The notes under the pieces were generated by a model. That model saw nothing but the letters and a program-made list of their open reading frames with translations, was not told where the DNA came from and did no database searches. From assembly GCF_000425105.1 (NCBI RefSeq), contig NZ_KE384305.1, positions 45,454 through 109,453 on the forward strand: a stretch of DNA of 64,000 bases. The letters are read 5' to 3'. Within the stretch, counting starts at the first letter, position 1, and every line of letters starts with the position of its first letter. Positions 37,368-50,572 of the stretch are shown piece after piece. This DNA comes from Agrococcus lahaulensis DSM 17612. Lineage in GTDB: Bacteria; Actinomycetota; Actinomycetes; Actinomycetales; Microbacteriaceae. Both the position numbers and the translations under genes were made by a program.

Positions 37368-39262
37368 TCACCCTCGCGTGTCGGCCTCCATCGTATCGGC
37401 GCGCAGAGCACGTGCGATGGCCTCGGCGAGCGCCGGGCCGACGCCCGGCACCTCGCGCAGCTCGTCGGGCGACGCGGCGCGCACGCGCTTCGCGGAGCCG
37501 AAGTGCTTGAGCAGCGCGCGCACGCGCGAGGGCCCGAGGCCGGGGATGCCGCTCAGCTGCGACTGGATCGCGCTCGAGCGCTTCTGCCGCTGGTAGCTGA
37601 TCGCCACGCGGTGGGCCTCGTCGCGCAGCCGCTGCACGAGGTAGAGCGCCTCGCTCGAGCGCGGCAGGATCACCGGGAACTCGTCGTCCGGCAGCCACAG
37701 CTCCTCGAGCCGCTTCGCGATGCCGGCGAGCGCGACGCCCGTGACGCCCTGCTCGTCGAGCGCGCGCTTCGCCGCCTGCACCTGCGGCCGGCCGCCGTCG
37801 ACGAGCAGCAGCTGCGGCGCGTACGCGAAGCGGGTCGACGTGGCGTCCGGGTCGCCCTCGACGAGGTACTTCGCGCGGCGCGTGATCACCTGATGGATCG
37901 AGTCGGTGTCGTCGGTCGTCTGCGCGATCGCGAAGCGGCGGTACTGGTCCTTCCGCGGCAGCCCGTCCTCGAAGACGACCATGGAGGCCACGACGCCCTG
38001 GCCGCCGAGGTGCGAGACGTCGAAGCACTCGATGCGCAGCGGCGCCTCCGCCATGCCGAGCGCCTCCTGCAGGTCGGCGAGCGCCTGCGAGCGCGTGACG
38101 TAGTCGCTCGTGCGCTTCGTGCGCGCGACCTGCAGCACGTGGGCGGCGTTGACCGTCGCGGAGTCGGCGAGCTTGCGCTTCTCGCCGCGCTGCGGCACCC
38201 GCACCTCGACGCGACCGCTCAAGCCGTGGTCGACGCGGCGGTCGGTGAGCCATGCCTCGACCTCGGCGACGCTGTCGGGCTGCTTCGGCAGCAGCACCTC
38301 GCGCGCGGGCGGGTCGCCCTCGTCGTAGGCGATGCGGAGGATCTGCGTCGCGAGCTCGCTGTCGTCGAGGTCGATCTCGGTGTCGACGACCCACGACTTC
38401 GTCCCCCGGATGCGTCCTCCCCGCACCGCGAACAGGTGCACCGCCGCGCTGAGCTCGTCGTGCACGAGCCCGAAGACGTCGGCATCCACGTGGTCGGAGA
38501 GCACGACGCTCGTGCGCTCGAGCACCGACTCGAGGGCGGCGAGCTGGTCGCGCAGTCGCGCGGCGCGCTCGAACTCGAGCCTCGCGCTCGCCCGCTGCAT
38601 CTCCTCGCGCACGCGATCGACGAACTCCTGGTCGCCGCCGTTCATGAACGCGACGAGGTCGCGCGCGATGTCGCGGTGCTCGGCGTGGGTCACGCGCCCG
38701 ACGCACGGCGCCGAGCACTTGCCGATGTCGCCCAGCAGGCACGGCCGACCCGAGCGCTCGGCGCGGTCGTACACCGACTGGCTGCACGAGCGCATCGGGA
38801 AGGCCTTCAGCAGCAGGTCGAGCGTCTCGCGGATCGCCCAGACCTTCGTGTAGGGGCCGAAGTAGCGCGCGCCGCGGATGCCGCGATTGCGGGTGATGAG
38901 CGCGCGCGGGACGTCCTCGCCCATCGTCACCGCGAGGTACGGGTACGACTTGTCGTCCCGGAACTGCACGTTGAAGGGCGGCTCGTACTCCTTGATCCAG
39001 GTGAACTCGAGCTGGAGCGCCTCGAACTCGCTCGCGACGATCGTCCACTCGACGCGGACCGCCGTGAGCACCATGCGGCGCGTGCGCTCGTGGAGCGCCT
39101 CGAGCGGCTGGAAGTAGTTCGAGAGCCGCTGCCGCAGGTTCTTCGCCTTGCCGACGTAGAGCACGCGCTCGTGCTCGTCGCGGAACCGGTAGACGCCGGG
39201 CGCGGTCGGGATCGTCCCTGGCGCCGGCTTGTACGGGACGGTGCGCGGCGCGCGTGCCGCGG

Positions 39263-39266
<4 letters not shown>
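37368..39266 (-). CDS. uvrC: UvrABC excinuclease subunit C
   Basis: A 632-residue UvrC making both incisions in nucleotide excision repair. The GIY-YIG domain ([20 protein letters not shown]) begins near residue 24, the Cys-rich SCSQSVYDR and GKCSAPCVG lie near 155-180, the UVR motif near 215-245, the RNase H-like domain has [10 protein letters not shown] and LLVDGG, and the tail has two helix-hairpin-helix motifs. Its ATG overlaps the uvrA stop by 4 nt. Confidence 0.97.
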
Positions 39267-42139
<2,873 letters not shown>

Positions 42140-42145
42140 CCAACG

Positions 42146-42151
42146 AGTCTA
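42146..42151 (-). promoter_or_regulatory. -10 box TAGACT of uvrA
   Basis: TAGACT on the minus strand lies 6 nt (CGTTGG) from the uvrA GTG. No LexA SOS box (TCGAAC-N4-GTTCGA type) was found in the 53-bp gap. Confidence 0.5.
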
Positions 42152-42192
42152 CGAGCGGCCACCCACACGCGCCCCGGGCGTTCGCCGACGGC

Positions 42193-43911
42193 TCACTCGG
42201 AGATGCGCGCGATCGCGTCATCGAGCGCCACGCTCTCGCCCTCCGCGACGAGGTGCTCGAGAGCACCGGCGCGATCGGCCGCGACGCGCGTCTCGAGCTT
42301 CATGGCGTCGAGCACCGCGACCGCGCGGCCGGCCTCGACCCGCTCCCCGTCGGGGACGAGCCATCGCGCGAGCGTGCCCGGCACGGGGGCGCGCACCGTG
42401 CCCTCCGCCTCGGGCTGCTCGGCGCGGGAGGACGCCGGCTCGGCCCGCGCGGCGACGGCGAGCAGCGCATCCGGGAGCCCGAGCACGACGCGGCGACCGT
42501 CGACCTCGATCGGCACGCGCGTGAGCCCGCCCGCGGGCGCGATGGCGGCCCGCAGCTGCGGCTCGAGCCGCGGCATGAGCTCGTCCTCGATCCACTGCGT
42601 CGAGACGGCGAGGCCCTCGGTGGAGAAGGCCGGCTCGTCGAGCAGCGCCTCGGCGAGCGGCGCGATCGTCGCGACGCCCCGCACCTCGAGCTCGCCGAGC
42701 GCGCGGCGGAGCCGCACGAGCGCCGCGTCGCGGTCCTGCGCGTGCACGACGAGCTTCGCGACGAGCGAGTCGAAGGCCGCCTCGACCGCGTCGCCGGCCT
42801 CGACGCCCGCGTCCCAGCGGACGCCGGGACCTCCCGGCACCCGCAGCGACGCGATGCGACCGGGGCTCGGCAGGAACCCGCGGCCCGGGTCCTCCGCGTT
42901 GATGCGCAGCTCGATCGCGTGGCCGAGCGGCTCGGGGGTCGCGGCGATCGAGGGGCCGAGGCCCTCCGCGATGCGCAGCTGCTCGCGCACGAGGTCGACG
43001 CCCGTGACGGCCTCGGTGACCGGATGCTCGACCTGCAGCCTCGTGTTGACCTCGAGGAACGACGCGGTGCCGTCGGCGCCGAGCAGGAACTCGACCGTGC
43101 CGGCGCCGCGGTAGTCGACCGCGGCGCAGATCGCGCGCGCCGCCTCGTGGATGCGCTCGCGCTGCGCGCGCTCGAGGCGGGGCGCGGGCGCCTCCTCGAC
43201 GAGCTTCTGGCCGCGGCGCTGGAGCGAGCAGTCCCGATCGCCGACGACCACGACGCCGCCGCGGCCATCGCCGAGCACTTGCGCCTCGATGTGGCGCGGG
43301 CGCTCGAGGTAGCGCTCGACGAAGCACTCGGCGCGACCGAAGGCCGCGGCGGCCTCCCGCGCGGCCGTCTCGAACGCATCCGCCACCTCGTCGATCGAGC
43401 GCGCGACCCTCAGCCCCCGTCCCCCGCCGCCGAACGCCGCCTTGATCACGATCGGCAGCCCGTGCTCGCGCGCGAAGGCGACCGCTTCGCCGGCGTCGGC
43501 GAGCGGCCCGTCCGAGCCCGGCACGAGGGGCGCGCCGACGCGCCGCGCGATCGAGCGCGCGGTGACCTTGTCGCCGAGCGCGTCGATGCTCTCGGGGGTC
43601 GGGCCGATCCACGTGAGCCCCGCGCCCTCGACGGCCCGGGCGAACGCGGCGCTCTCGGAGAGGAAGCCGTAGCCGGGGTGCACGGCGTCGGCGCCGGTCG
43701 CCCGCGCCGCCGCGAGCAGCGAGTCTGCGTCGAGGTAGGTCTCGGCCGCCGTCGAGCCGCCGAGCGCGACCGCCTCGTCGGCGTGCCGCACGTGCATCGC
43801 GTCGACGTCCTGGTCGGCGTACACCGCGACCGACCGGTAGCCCGCCTCGGCGCACGCGCGCGCGATGCGCACGGCGATCTCGCCGCGGTTGGCGATCAGG
43901 ACCTTCTGCAT
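42193..43911 (-). CDS. Biotin carboxylase with C-terminal biotin carrier domain
   Basis: A 572-residue AccBC-type protein. The biotin carboxylase part (residues 1-440) has [14 protein letters not shown], the Gly-rich ATP loop [11 protein letters not shown] near 160, and [16 protein letters not shown] near 280. The C-terminal carrier domain has the biotinyl lysine in LDAMKLE (near 542) where EAMKM is most common. It overlaps the pxpB-pxpC fusion gene by 16 nt. No acyl-CoA carboxyltransferase is adjacent; linkage to pxp genes suggests a role with 5-oxoproline/urea-amidolyase-like chemistry rather than fatty acid synthesis. Confidence 0.9.
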   Translation of the reverse strand: MQKVLIANRGEIAVRIARACAEAGYRSVAVYADQDVDAMHVRHADEAVALGGSTAAETYLDADSLLAAARATGADAVHPGYGFLSESAAFARAVEGAGLTWIGPTPESIDALGDKVTARSIARRVGAPLVPGSDGPLADAGEAVAFAREHGLPIVIKAAFGGGGRGLRVARSIDEVADAFETAAREAAAAFGRAECFVERYLERPRHIEAQVLGDGRGGVVVVGDRDCSLQRRGQKLVEEAPAPRLERAQRERIHEAARAICAAVDYRGAGTVEFLLGADGTASFLEVNTRLQVEHPVTEAVTGVDLVREQLRIAEGLGPSIAATPEPLGHAIELRINAEDPGRGFLPSPGRIASLRVPGGPGVRWDAGVEAGDAVEAAFDSLVAKLVVHAQDRDAALVRLRRALGELEVRGVATIAPLAEALLDEPAFSTEGLAVSTQWIEDELMPRLEPQLRAAIAPAGGLTRVPIEVDGRRVVLGLPDALLAVAARAEPASSRAEQPEAEGTVRAPVPGTLARWLVPDGERVEAGRAVAVLDAMKLETRVAADRAGALEHLVAEGESVALDDAIARISE

Positions 43912-45500
43912 GGCGACTCCTCGAGGTGGGTGGGCGGCCGCTCGACGCGGAACCGGATGCAAGCGCCCGGCGGCAGCTGCCCCGCGAGGTCGAGGTCGTC
44001 GTCGACGACGGCGCCGATGACGGGGTACCCGCCCGTGAGCGGGTGGTCAGGCAGGAAGAGCACCGGCTGGCCGTCGGGCGGCACCTGGATGGCGCCCGTC
44101 ACGCAGCCCTCGCTCTCGAGCTCCCCGTCCCGCGCCCGCTCGAGCGCGATCGCGCCCGCGAGGCGGAGGCCCACGCGGTCGGAGCGCGGCGTGACCTCCC
44201 AGTCCTGCGCCTCGAGCGTCTCGAGCGCCGCGGCCGTGAACCACTCGGCGCGCGGGCCGAGCACGACGCGCAGCTCGACGGTCTGCCCGGCGCGCGGGAG
44301 CGGTGCGCGCGGGGCGCCCGTCGGCGCGACGGCCGTCGCGCCCGCCGCGGGCCCGTGGAGCGGCAGCTCGTCGCCCGCCCCGAGCGGGGCGGGGCCGAGC
44401 CCCGCGAGCGTGTCGCTCGAGCGGCTCTCGAGCACCGGGTCGAGCACGATGCCGCCGCGGATGCCGATGACGACGCGCAGCCCGTCCCGCACCGCGCCGA
44501 TGCGCAGCTCGTCGCCGTCGTCGATCGCGACCGGGCGTCCCGGCTCGACCGGGATGGAGGCATCCGGGCGCTCGGCGTCGACGACGGATGCGTCGGCGAG
44601 CGCGCCCGTGAGGGCCACGACCGCGGGACCGCGGAAGCGCAGCGACGCGCCGCCGCCCGCGAGCTCGAGGCCCGCGTCGTGCGGCGGATTGCCCACCGCG
44701 CGGTTCGCCTCGCGCAGCGCCCGCCGATCGGCGGCCCCGGAGGCGGAGACGCCCTGCGCAGCCAGGCCGGGCCGACCGAGGTCCTGCACGAGCAGCTGCA
44801 GCCCGGGCCGCACGACCTCGAGCGCATGGCGAGCGCGCTCCGCGTCGCGAGGCGGGCGACGCTCGACCGGCGCGGCCTCGACGAGCTCACGGGCGGCGCG
44901 CGCGAAGCGCACCGCCGTGCCGGGCGCGAGCAGCGCCGGCGGTTCGCGCTCGAGATCCCACAGGACGGCGTCGGTGCGGCCGATGAGCTGCCAGCCGCCC
45001 GGACTCTCCTTCGGGTACACGCCGGAGTAGCGGCCTGCGAGCGCGACGGAGCCGGCCGGGATGCGCGTGCGCGGCGCGGACCGGCGAGGCACGTCGAAGC
45101 GCGGATCGTCCCCGACGAGGTAGCCGAAGCCCGGCGCGAAGCCGGTGAAGGCCACCCTCCACGCGGCGGCGAGATGGCGCTCGACGACCTCCTCGGGCGA
45201 GGCGCCGAGCACGCGCGCGACCTCGTCGAGGTCGTCCCCGTCGTAGCGCACCGGGATCGTCACCGAGCGCTCGCCGCCGTCGATCGCGGCCGTGGGCTCG
45301 ATCGCGAGCAGCCGCTCGGAGAGCACCGCCGGGCGGATGAGCGCAGGGTCGAAGCGCACGAGGATCGTGCGCGCACCGGGCACGAGCTCGCGGACGCCCG
45401 GGAGCGCCGCCGCCTCGATCGCCGGGAGCAGCCGCATCGACTCGTCGAGGTCGGCGGACTCGAGCAGCAGCGCGGTGTCGGCCGCGGGCAGCACCCTCAC
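43896..45500 (-). CDS. 5-oxoprolinase subunit PxpB-PxpC fusion (allophanate hydrolase-type carboxyltransferase)
   Basis: A 534-residue fusion. Residues 1-210 are the PxpB/AHS1 domain (AFTGFAPGFGYL and GRYSGVYPKESPGGW). Residues 230-520 are the PxpC/AHS2 domain (VVRPGLQLLVQDLGRPG, then GVSASGAAD, and HPLTGGYPVIG near the end). In most bacteria these are two proteins. With PxpA they cleave 5-oxoproline to glutamate using ATP. GTG start, 9 nt after pxpA. Confidence 0.9.
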   Translation of the reverse strand: MRVLPAADTALLLESADLDESMRLLPAIEAAALPGVRELVPGARTILVRFDPALIRPAVLSERLLAIEPTAAIDGGERSVTIPVRYDGDDLDEVARVLGASPEEVVERHLAAAWRVAFTGFAPGFGYLVGDDPRFDVPRRSAPRTRIPAGSVALAGRYSGVYPKESPGGWQLIGRTDAVLWDLEREPPALLAPGTAVRFARAARELVEAAPVERRPPRDAERARHALEVVRPGLQLLVQDLGRPGLAAQGVSASGAADRRALREANRAVGNPPHDAGLELAGGGASLRFRGPAVVALTGALADASVVDAERPDASIPVEPGRPVAIDDGDELRIGAVRDGLRVVIGIRGGIVLDPVLESRSSDTLAGLGPAPLGAGDELPLHGPAAGATAVAPTGAPRAPLPRAGQTVELRVVLGPRAEWFTAAALETLEAQDWEVTPRSDRVGLRLAGAIALERARDGELESEGCVTGAIQVPPDGQPVLFLPDHPLTGGYPVIGAVVDDDLDLAGQLPPGACIRFRVERPPTHLEESPCRRS

Positions 45501-45509
45501 CCGGTCACC

Positions 45510-46274
45510 TCACGCGCCGGCGAACGGCGCGATCGCGACGCCGGCCGCCTCGAGCGCCGATCGGGTCGCTCTCGCCATCGCCACCGCTCCCGCGCTGTCG
45601 CCGTGCACGCAGATCGAGTCGGCCGCGACCGCGACGTCGCTCCCGTCGACGGCGCGCACGACGCCCTCGAGGGCGAGCCGGGTCATCCGCGCGGCGACGA
45701 CCGCGGGATCGTGCAGGACGGCGCCCGGCTCGGTGCGCGGCACGAGCAGCCCATCGGGCGCGTACGCGCGATCGGCGAACGCCTCCGCCGCCGTCGGCAG
45801 CCCCTCGCGCTCGGCGACTCGGAGCGCGACGCCGCCCGCGAGGCAGAGGAGCACGAGCGACGGGTCGACGGCTCGGACGGCGCGGACGACGTCCCGCGCC
45901 TGCCGCTCGTCGTGCGCGATCGCGTTGTAGAGCGCACCGTGCGGCTTGACGTAGGCGACGCGGCCGCCGACCGCGGTCGCGAGCGCCTGCAGCGCGCCCA
46001 GCTGGTACTCGACGTGCGCCTGCAGCGTCGTCGACTCGACGTCGACGGGCCGCCGGCCGAAGCCCTCGTAGTCGCGGTAGCCGGGGTGCGCGCCGATCGT
46101 GACCCCGTTCGCGACGGCCGCCTCGAGGGTCGCGCGGATGCCCTCGGGCGTGCCGGCGTGGAAGCCGCACGAGACGTTCGCGCTCGAGACGATGCGCAGC
46201 ATCGCCGCGTCGTCCCCGACGATGCGATCGGGCGCGTTCTCCCCCAGGTCGCTGTTGAGGTCGATCGTGGGCAT
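45510..46274 (-). CDS. pxpA: 5-oxoprolinase subunit PxpA (LamB/YcsF family)
   Basis: A 254-residue LamB/YcsF-type PxpA. DLNSDLGE at residues 5-12, [11 protein letters not shown] near 30, [15 protein letters not shown] near 60, and VKPHGALYN near 98 are the family motifs and hold the likely metal/catalytic Asp and His residues. The ATG at 46274 has GAGGA 8 nt upstream; an ATG six codons earlier lacks one. It is the first gene of a pxpA-pxpBC-carboxylase cluster set between uvrB and uvrA. Confidence 0.92.
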   Translation of the reverse strand: MPTIDLNSDLGENAPDRIVGDDAAMLRIVSSANVSCGFHAGTPEGIRATLEAAVANGVTIGAHPGYRDYEGFGRRPVDVESTTLQAHVEYQLGALQALATAVGGRVAYVKPHGALYNAIAHDERQARDVVRAVRAVDPSLVLLCLAGGVALRVAEREGLPTAAEAFADRAYAPDGLLVPRTEPGAVLHDPAVVAARMTRLALEGVVRAVDGSDVAVAADSICVHGDSAGAVAMARATRSALEAAGVAIAPFAGA

Positions 46275-46330
46275 GGCGACATCCTCGGGCATCGGGCGGG
46301 TGGGCGTCGACTCGGGGCCGCTCGCTCCTC

Positions 46331-48382
46331 CTAGCTCGCCTGACGCATCTGCCGCAGGTCCCGCTTGAGGTCGTGCAGCTCGTCGCGCAGCCGCGCCGCG
46401 AGCTCGAACTTCAGCTCGCCCGCCGCCTCCGTCATCTGCGCCGTGAGGTCGGCGATGATCGCCTCGAGCTGCGAGGGTCCGTCGAGGCTCGAGCGGTCCT
46501 TCGCGAGCCGCGGCGTCGGCGCCCCTCGCCGGCCGCCCTCGAGCAGCTCGGCGGTGTCGGCCTGCTCGCGCGCGAGCACGTCGGTGATGTCGGCGATGCG
46601 CTTGCGCAGCGGCGTCGGGTCGATGCCGTGCTCGACGTTGTACGCGATCTGGATCGCGCGGCGGCGCTCGGTCTCGTCGATCGCGCTCTGCATGGAGTCG
46701 GTGATGCGGTCGGCGTACATGTGCACCTCGCCCGAGACGTTGCGGGCGGCGCGGCCGATCGTCTGGATGAGCGACGTCGACGAGCGCAGGAAGCCCTCCT
46801 TGTCGGCGTCGAGGATCGAGACGAGCGACACCTCGGGCAGGTCGAGGCCCTCGCGCAGCAGGTTGATGCCGACGAGCACGTCGAAGAGGCCCTGCCGCAG
46901 CTGCGTGAGCAGCTCGACGCGGCGGAGCGTGTCGACGTCCGAGTGCAGGTAGCGCACGCGCACGCCCGCCTCGGTGAAGTACTCGGTGAGCTCCTCCGCC
47001 ATCTTCTTCGTGAGCGTCGTGACGAGCACGCGCTCGTCGCGCTCGGCGCGCACCCGGATCTCCTCGAGCAGGTCGTCGATCTGCCCCTTCGTCGGCTTGA
47101 CGACGAGCTTCGGGTCGACGAGCCCCGTCGGGCGGATGATCTGCTCGACCACGGTGTCGGCGAGCGACATCTCGTACTTCGCGGGCGTCGCTGAGAGGTA
47201 GACCTTCTGCGGCGTGCGCTCGAGGAACTCGTCGAACTTGAGCGGGCGGTTGTCGAGCGCGCTCGGGAGCCGGAAGCCGTGCTCGACGAGCGTGCGCTTG
47301 CGGCTCGCGTCGCCCTCGTACATCGCCCCGATCTGCGGCACGGTCACGTGCGACTCGTCGATCACGACGAGGAAGTCGTCGGGGAAGTAGTCGAGCAGGC
47401 AGTGCGGCGGCTCGCCCTGCTCGCGGCCGTCGATGTGCCGCGAGTAGTTCTCGATGCCGGAGCAGAAACCGATCTGCTCCATCATCTCGAGGTCGAAGGT
47501 CGTGCGCATCCGCAGCCGCTGCGCCTCGAGCAGCTTGCCCTCGCGCTCGAGCACCTTGAGCCGCTCCTCGAGCTCGGTGCGGATGCGCTCCATGGCGCGG
47601 TGCATGCGCTCGGTGCCCGCGACGTAGTGGCTGCCGGGGAAGATCGAGACGGCGTCGTGCCGCTGGAGCACCTCGCCCGTGAGCGGGTGCAGGGTCGAGA
47701 GCGCCTCGATCTCATCGCCGAAGAGCTCGATGCGGATCGCGTGCTCCTCGTACATCGGGATGATCTCGATCGTGTCGCCGCGCACGCGGAACGTGCCGCG
47801 CGAGAAGGCGACGTCGTTGCGCTGGTACTGCATCGCGACGAAGCGGCGCAGCAGCGCCTGCCGGTCGATGCGCATGCCGACCTGCAGCGCGACCATCGCC
47901 TCGAGGTACTCCTCGGGGGTGCCGAGGCCGTAGATGCACGAGACGGTCGAGACGACGACGACGTCGCGGCGCGAGAGCAGCGCGTTCGTCGCCGAGTGCC
48001 GGAGCCGCTCGACCTCGGCGTTGAGCGACGAGTCCTTCTCGATGAAGGTGTCGGTCTGCGGCACGTAGGCCTCTGGCTGGTAGTAGTCGTAGTACGAGAC
48101 GAAGTACTCGACGGCGTTGTGCGGCATGAGCTCGCGGAACTCGTTCGCGAGCTGCGCCGCGAGCGTCTTGTTGTGCGCGAGCACGAGCGTCGGGCGCTGC
48201 ACCTGCTCGACGAGCCACGCGGTCGTCGCGCTCTTGCCCGTGCCGGTCGCGCCGAGCAGCACGACGTCGGTCTCCCCTCGCTCGAGCGCGGCTGCGAGCT
48301 CGCGGATGGCCTTCGGCTGATCGCCGGAGGGCTCGTACTCGCTCACGACCTCGAACGGCCGCACGGCACGCGTGGGTTCCAT
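46331..48382 (-). CDS. uvrB: UvrABC excinuclease subunit B
   Basis: A 683-residue UvrB. Walker A is GATGTGKS near residue 44, the beta-hairpin that probes DNA includes [15 protein letters not shown] near 92, DEAD-like box DESHVTVPQ near 335, and helicase motifs [14 protein letters not shown] and QTIGRAARN near 510-545. The C-terminal UVR domain binds UvrC. The ATG lies 6 nt after TAGGCT, whose TAG is also the coaE stop codon. Confidence 0.97.
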   Translation of the reverse strand: MEPTRAVRPFEVVSEYEPSGDQPKAIRELAAALERGETDVVLLGATGTGKSATTAWLVEQVQRPTLVLAHNKTLAAQLANEFRELMPHNAVEYFVSYYDYYQPEAYVPQTDTFIEKDSSLNAEVERLRHSATNALLSRRDVVVVSTVSCIYGLGTPEEYLEAMVALQVGMRIDRQALLRRFVAMQYQRNDVAFSRGTFRVRGDTIEIIPMYEEHAIRIELFGDEIEALSTLHPLTGEVLQRHDAVSIFPGSHYVAGTERMHRAMERIRTELEERLKVLEREGKLLEAQRLRMRTTFDLEMMEQIGFCSGIENYSRHIDGREQGEPPHCLLDYFPDDFLVVIDESHVTVPQIGAMYEGDASRKRTLVEHGFRLPSALDNRPLKFDEFLERTPQKVYLSATPAKYEMSLADTVVEQIIRPTGLVDPKLVVKPTKGQIDDLLEEIRVRAERDERVLVTTLTKKMAEELTEYFTEAGVRVRYLHSDVDTLRRVELLTQLRQGLFDVLVGINLLREGLDLPEVSLVSILDADKEGFLRSSTSLIQTIGRAARNVSGEVHMYADRITDSMQSAIDETERRRAIQIAYNVEHGIDPTPLRKRIADITDVLAREQADTAELLEGGRRGAPTPRLAKDRSSLDGPSQLEAIIADLTAQMTEAAGELKFELAARLRDELHDLKRDLRQMRQAS

Positions 48383-48388
48383 GCCTCC

Positions 48389-48394
48389 AGCCTA
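48389..48394 (-). promoter_or_regulatory. -10 box TAGGCT of uvrB, overlapping the coaE stop codon
   Basis: TAGGCT on the minus strand is followed by 6 nt (GGAGGC) and the uvrB ATG. Positions 48392-48394 are the coaE TAG stop. This repeats the arrangement at 1401-1406. Confidence 0.55.
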
Positions 48395-49033
48395 GGAGCG
48401 GCCGCCCACACCGTCGCTGTGGAGGCCCTCGCCCGCCTCTCCGCGGAGCCGGTCCCACAGCGCGTCGGATTGGGCGAGCGTCCGCTCGAGGTCGCCCGCG
48501 GTGTCGATCACGACGTCGGCGATCGCGAGCCGCTGCTCGTCGCTCGCCTGCGACGCGACGCGGGCCCGCGCATCCGCCTCGTCCATGCCGCGCAGCGCGA
48601 CGAGCCGGCGGACGCGCACGTCGGCGGGAGCGTGCGCGACCACGACGAGGTCCCAGGGGTCGTCGGGCCGCGCCTCGACGAGCAGCGGCACGTCGTAGAC
48701 GACGACGGCGTCGGGGTCGGCGTCGAGCGCGGCGCGGAAGCGGCGCGCCGACTCCCGTCCGACGGCCGGGTGGACGATGCCGTTGAGCCGCCGCCGCGCG
48801 GTCTCGTCGGCGAAGACGATCGCGCCGAGCGCGGGCCGGTCGAGCGAGCCGTCGGGCAGCAGCAGGTGCTCGCCGAAGGCCTCAGCGATCTCGCGCAGCA
48901 CCGGCTCGCCGGGCTGCTGCAGCTCGCGCACGAGCGCGTCGGCGTCGATGACGACCGCTCCGCGCTCGGCGAGCCGGCCGGCGATCGTGGACTTGCCGGA
49001 GGCGATGCCGCCGGTGAGCGCGACGAGAGGCAT
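48392..49033 (-). CDS. coaE: Dephospho-CoA kinase
   Basis: A 213-residue dephospho-CoA kinase, the last step of coenzyme A synthesis. The P-loop is GGIASGKST at residues 8-16, DADALVREL near 32 binds substrate, and [11 protein letters not shown] near 110 is conserved. It lacks the long C-terminal UPF0157 domain of the mycobacterial protein, so it has the plain bacterial length. It ends 9 nt before uvrB on the same strand. Confidence 0.95.
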   Translation of the reverse strand: MPLVALTGGIASGKSTIAGRLAERGAVVIDADALVRELQQPGEPVLREIAEAFGEHLLLPDGSLDRPALGAIVFADETARRRLNGIVHPAVGRESARRFRAALDADPDAVVVYDVPLLVEARPDDPWDLVVVAHAPADVRVRRLVALRGMDEADARARVASQASDEQRLAIADVVIDTAGDLERTLAQSDALWDRLRGEAGEGLHSDGVGGRS

Positions 49034-49163
49034 GCTCCGAGTCTCGCACAGCGGTTGCTGAGCAGAACTCAAGCAATGCCTCCGCTGCTCCTGACGCAGC
49101 AGGGCAGACGTGCGGCGTACCGTCGTGGCGAACGGCACGAGGAGTCACGCTGAAGGGCCGAGG

Positions 49164-49697
49164 ATGATCGCAATCCGCCGCATCGCCATCGCGGTGCTCG
49201 CGGTCGTGGGCGTCGCGCTCGCGGCCGGAGCTGTCGTCTGGGCGGCGGCGCTCAGCGGGCTCGCCCGGCCGGTCACCGTCACCACGTCCGCGATGCAGCC
49301 GAGCCTCGCCGTCGGCGACCTCCTCATCGCGACGCCGGTGCCGGTCGAGAGCCTGAGCCAAGGCGCGATCGTCGCGGTGCGAACGGGCCCCGAGGGCCCG
49401 CTCGAGCCTCGGCGCCTCGAGGCGTTCGAGCCGGGCGCCCGCGGCACGTGGACCCTCACGACGCGCGTCGATGCGATGGAGGGGACTGCGACCGAGAGCG
49501 TCGGCGCGCAGGCGTGGACCCCCACGCTTCGCGTGCCCCTCGCCGGCGGGGTCGTCATGTCGCTGCGCGAACCAGCGGTGCTGCTGCCTGCGCTCGCGCT
49601 CGTCGTGCTGCTGCTCGCCGTCGTCGCGCTCGCGCCAGCCCGCGCGAGGCCCGCGGCGCGCTCGCTCGCCGCCGGCGGGCGGGGAGCGCTTCGATGA
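49164..49697 (+). CDS. Signal peptidase I-like (S26-type) membrane protein
   Basis: A 177-residue protein with an N-terminal helix (about residues 6-30) and a C-terminal helix (about 145-168). Between them, TTSAMQPSLAVGDLLIATPV resembles the catalytic-serine box of signal peptidases (S-x-M-x-P), and GAIVAVR the next strand. No Lys or His general base in the usual place is visible (PRRLEAF occupies it), so cleavage activity is doubtful. Its role is unknown. An upstream in-frame start at 49110 exists, but AGGGCCGAGG favours 49164. Confidence 0.65.
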   Translation: MIAIRRIAIAVLAVVGVALAAGAVVWAAALSGLARPVTVTTSAMQPSLAVGDLLIATPVPVESLSQGAIVAVRTGPEGPLEPRRLEAFEPGARGTWTLTTRVDAMEGTATESVGAQAWTPTLRVPLAGGVVMSLREPAVLLPALALVVLLLAVVALAPARARPAARSLAAGGRGALR

Positions 49698-49713
49698 TGC
49701 GGGACGCGCGCGG

Positions 49714-49719
49714 TACATT
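49714..49719 (+). promoter_or_regulatory. -10 box TACATT of the response regulator gene
   Basis: TACATT lies 46 nt before the ATG at 49766 and downstream of an earlier in-frame ATG at 49694, which supports the later start. Confidence 0.4.
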
Positions 49720-49765
49720 GGGCGAGATCGCACCGGGTCGCGCGGTGCTGGATGCGGGAGAACCG

Positions 49766-50572
49766 ATGCACGAGGACGTCGCGGTGGTCATCGAGGATGG
49801 CGAAGACATCCGTGAGCTGCTGGCCCAGGTGCTGACGCAGGGCGGCTTCACCGTCCACACGGCGGCCGACGGCCCCAGCGGCGTGGAGCTCGTGCGCCAG
49901 CACGACCCGATCGTCGTCACGATCGACGTGAACATGCCCGGGATGGACGGCTTCGAGACGGCTCGCCAGGTGCGCAGCCTCACGACCGCCTACATGGTCA
50001 TGATCACCGCGCGCGGCGACGAGATCGACACGCTCGTCGGCCTGCAGGCCGGCGCCGACGACTACGTCGTCAAGCCGTTCCGGCCGCGCGAGCTGCGCGC
50101 CCGCATCGAGGCGATGATGCGGCGTCCCCGCGCGCTCGCATCGACGCATCCGTCGGCGCCGCGCCCGCCGCAAGCGGCTCCCGTGCCCCACCGCGTCCCC
50201 TCGGCGCCCGGCCAGGCCGGCGCTCCGCTGCTCGACGACGAGCCGGAGACGGCGATGCTCGAGCACCGCGGGCTGCGCCTCGAGCCCGGCGCGCGGGTCG
50301 TCGAGCTCGACGGCCAGGAGATCGAGCTGACGCGCAGCGAGTTCGACATCCTCCGGATGCTGCTGGGCTCCGGCCGCCGGGTCGTGAGCAAGCTGCAGCT
50401 CGCGGGCATGCTGCGGGGCGAGCGGGGCGAGCCTGACCACTTCCTCAGCGAGCACGACGCGCGAGCGATCGAGGTGCACGTCGCGAACCTCCGTCGCAAG
50501 CTCGGCGAGTCCCCGTCGGAGCCGCGCTGGATCGAGACGGTCCGCGGCGTCGGCTACCGCCGCACCGCCTGA
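49766..50572 (+). CDS. OmpR-family response regulator
   Basis: A 268-residue two-component regulator. The receiver (residues 5-115) has acidic EDGED, the phospho-acceptor Asp in TIDVNMPGMDGF near 54, and the Lys in YVVKPFRPREL near 105. A Pro/Ala-rich linker (~50 residues) joins it to a winged-helix DNA-binding domain (IELTRSEFDILRML near 195; ETVRGVGYR at the end). GGGAG lies before the ATG. The likely partner kinase is at 51759-53378. Its 3' end overlaps the facing gene by 19 nt. Confidence 0.92.
   Translation: MHEDVAVVIEDGEDIRELLAQVLTQGGFTVHTAADGPSGVELVRQHDPIVVTIDVNMPGMDGFETARQVRSLTTAYMVMITARGDEIDTLVGLQAGADDYVVKPFRPRELRARIEAMMRRPRALASTHPSAPRPPQAAPVPHRVPSAPGQAGAPLLDDEPETAMLEHRGLRLEPGARVVELDGQEIELTRSEFDILRMLLGSGRRVVSKLQLAGMLRGERGEPDHFLSEHDARAIEVHVANLRRKLGESPSEPRWIETVRGVGYRRTA

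Noticed and set aside
42532..42640. Loss of biotinylation because LDAMKLE differs from EAMKM
   Set aside because: The biotinyl lysine and Ala-Met are intact, and Leu after Lys occurs in active carriers.
49055..49076. Hairpin TTGCTGAG / CTCAAGCAA between coaE and the signal-peptidase-like gene
   Set aside because: The stem is short with a bulge and lies upstream of both divergent genes, so it is not a terminator; no regulator is suggested.
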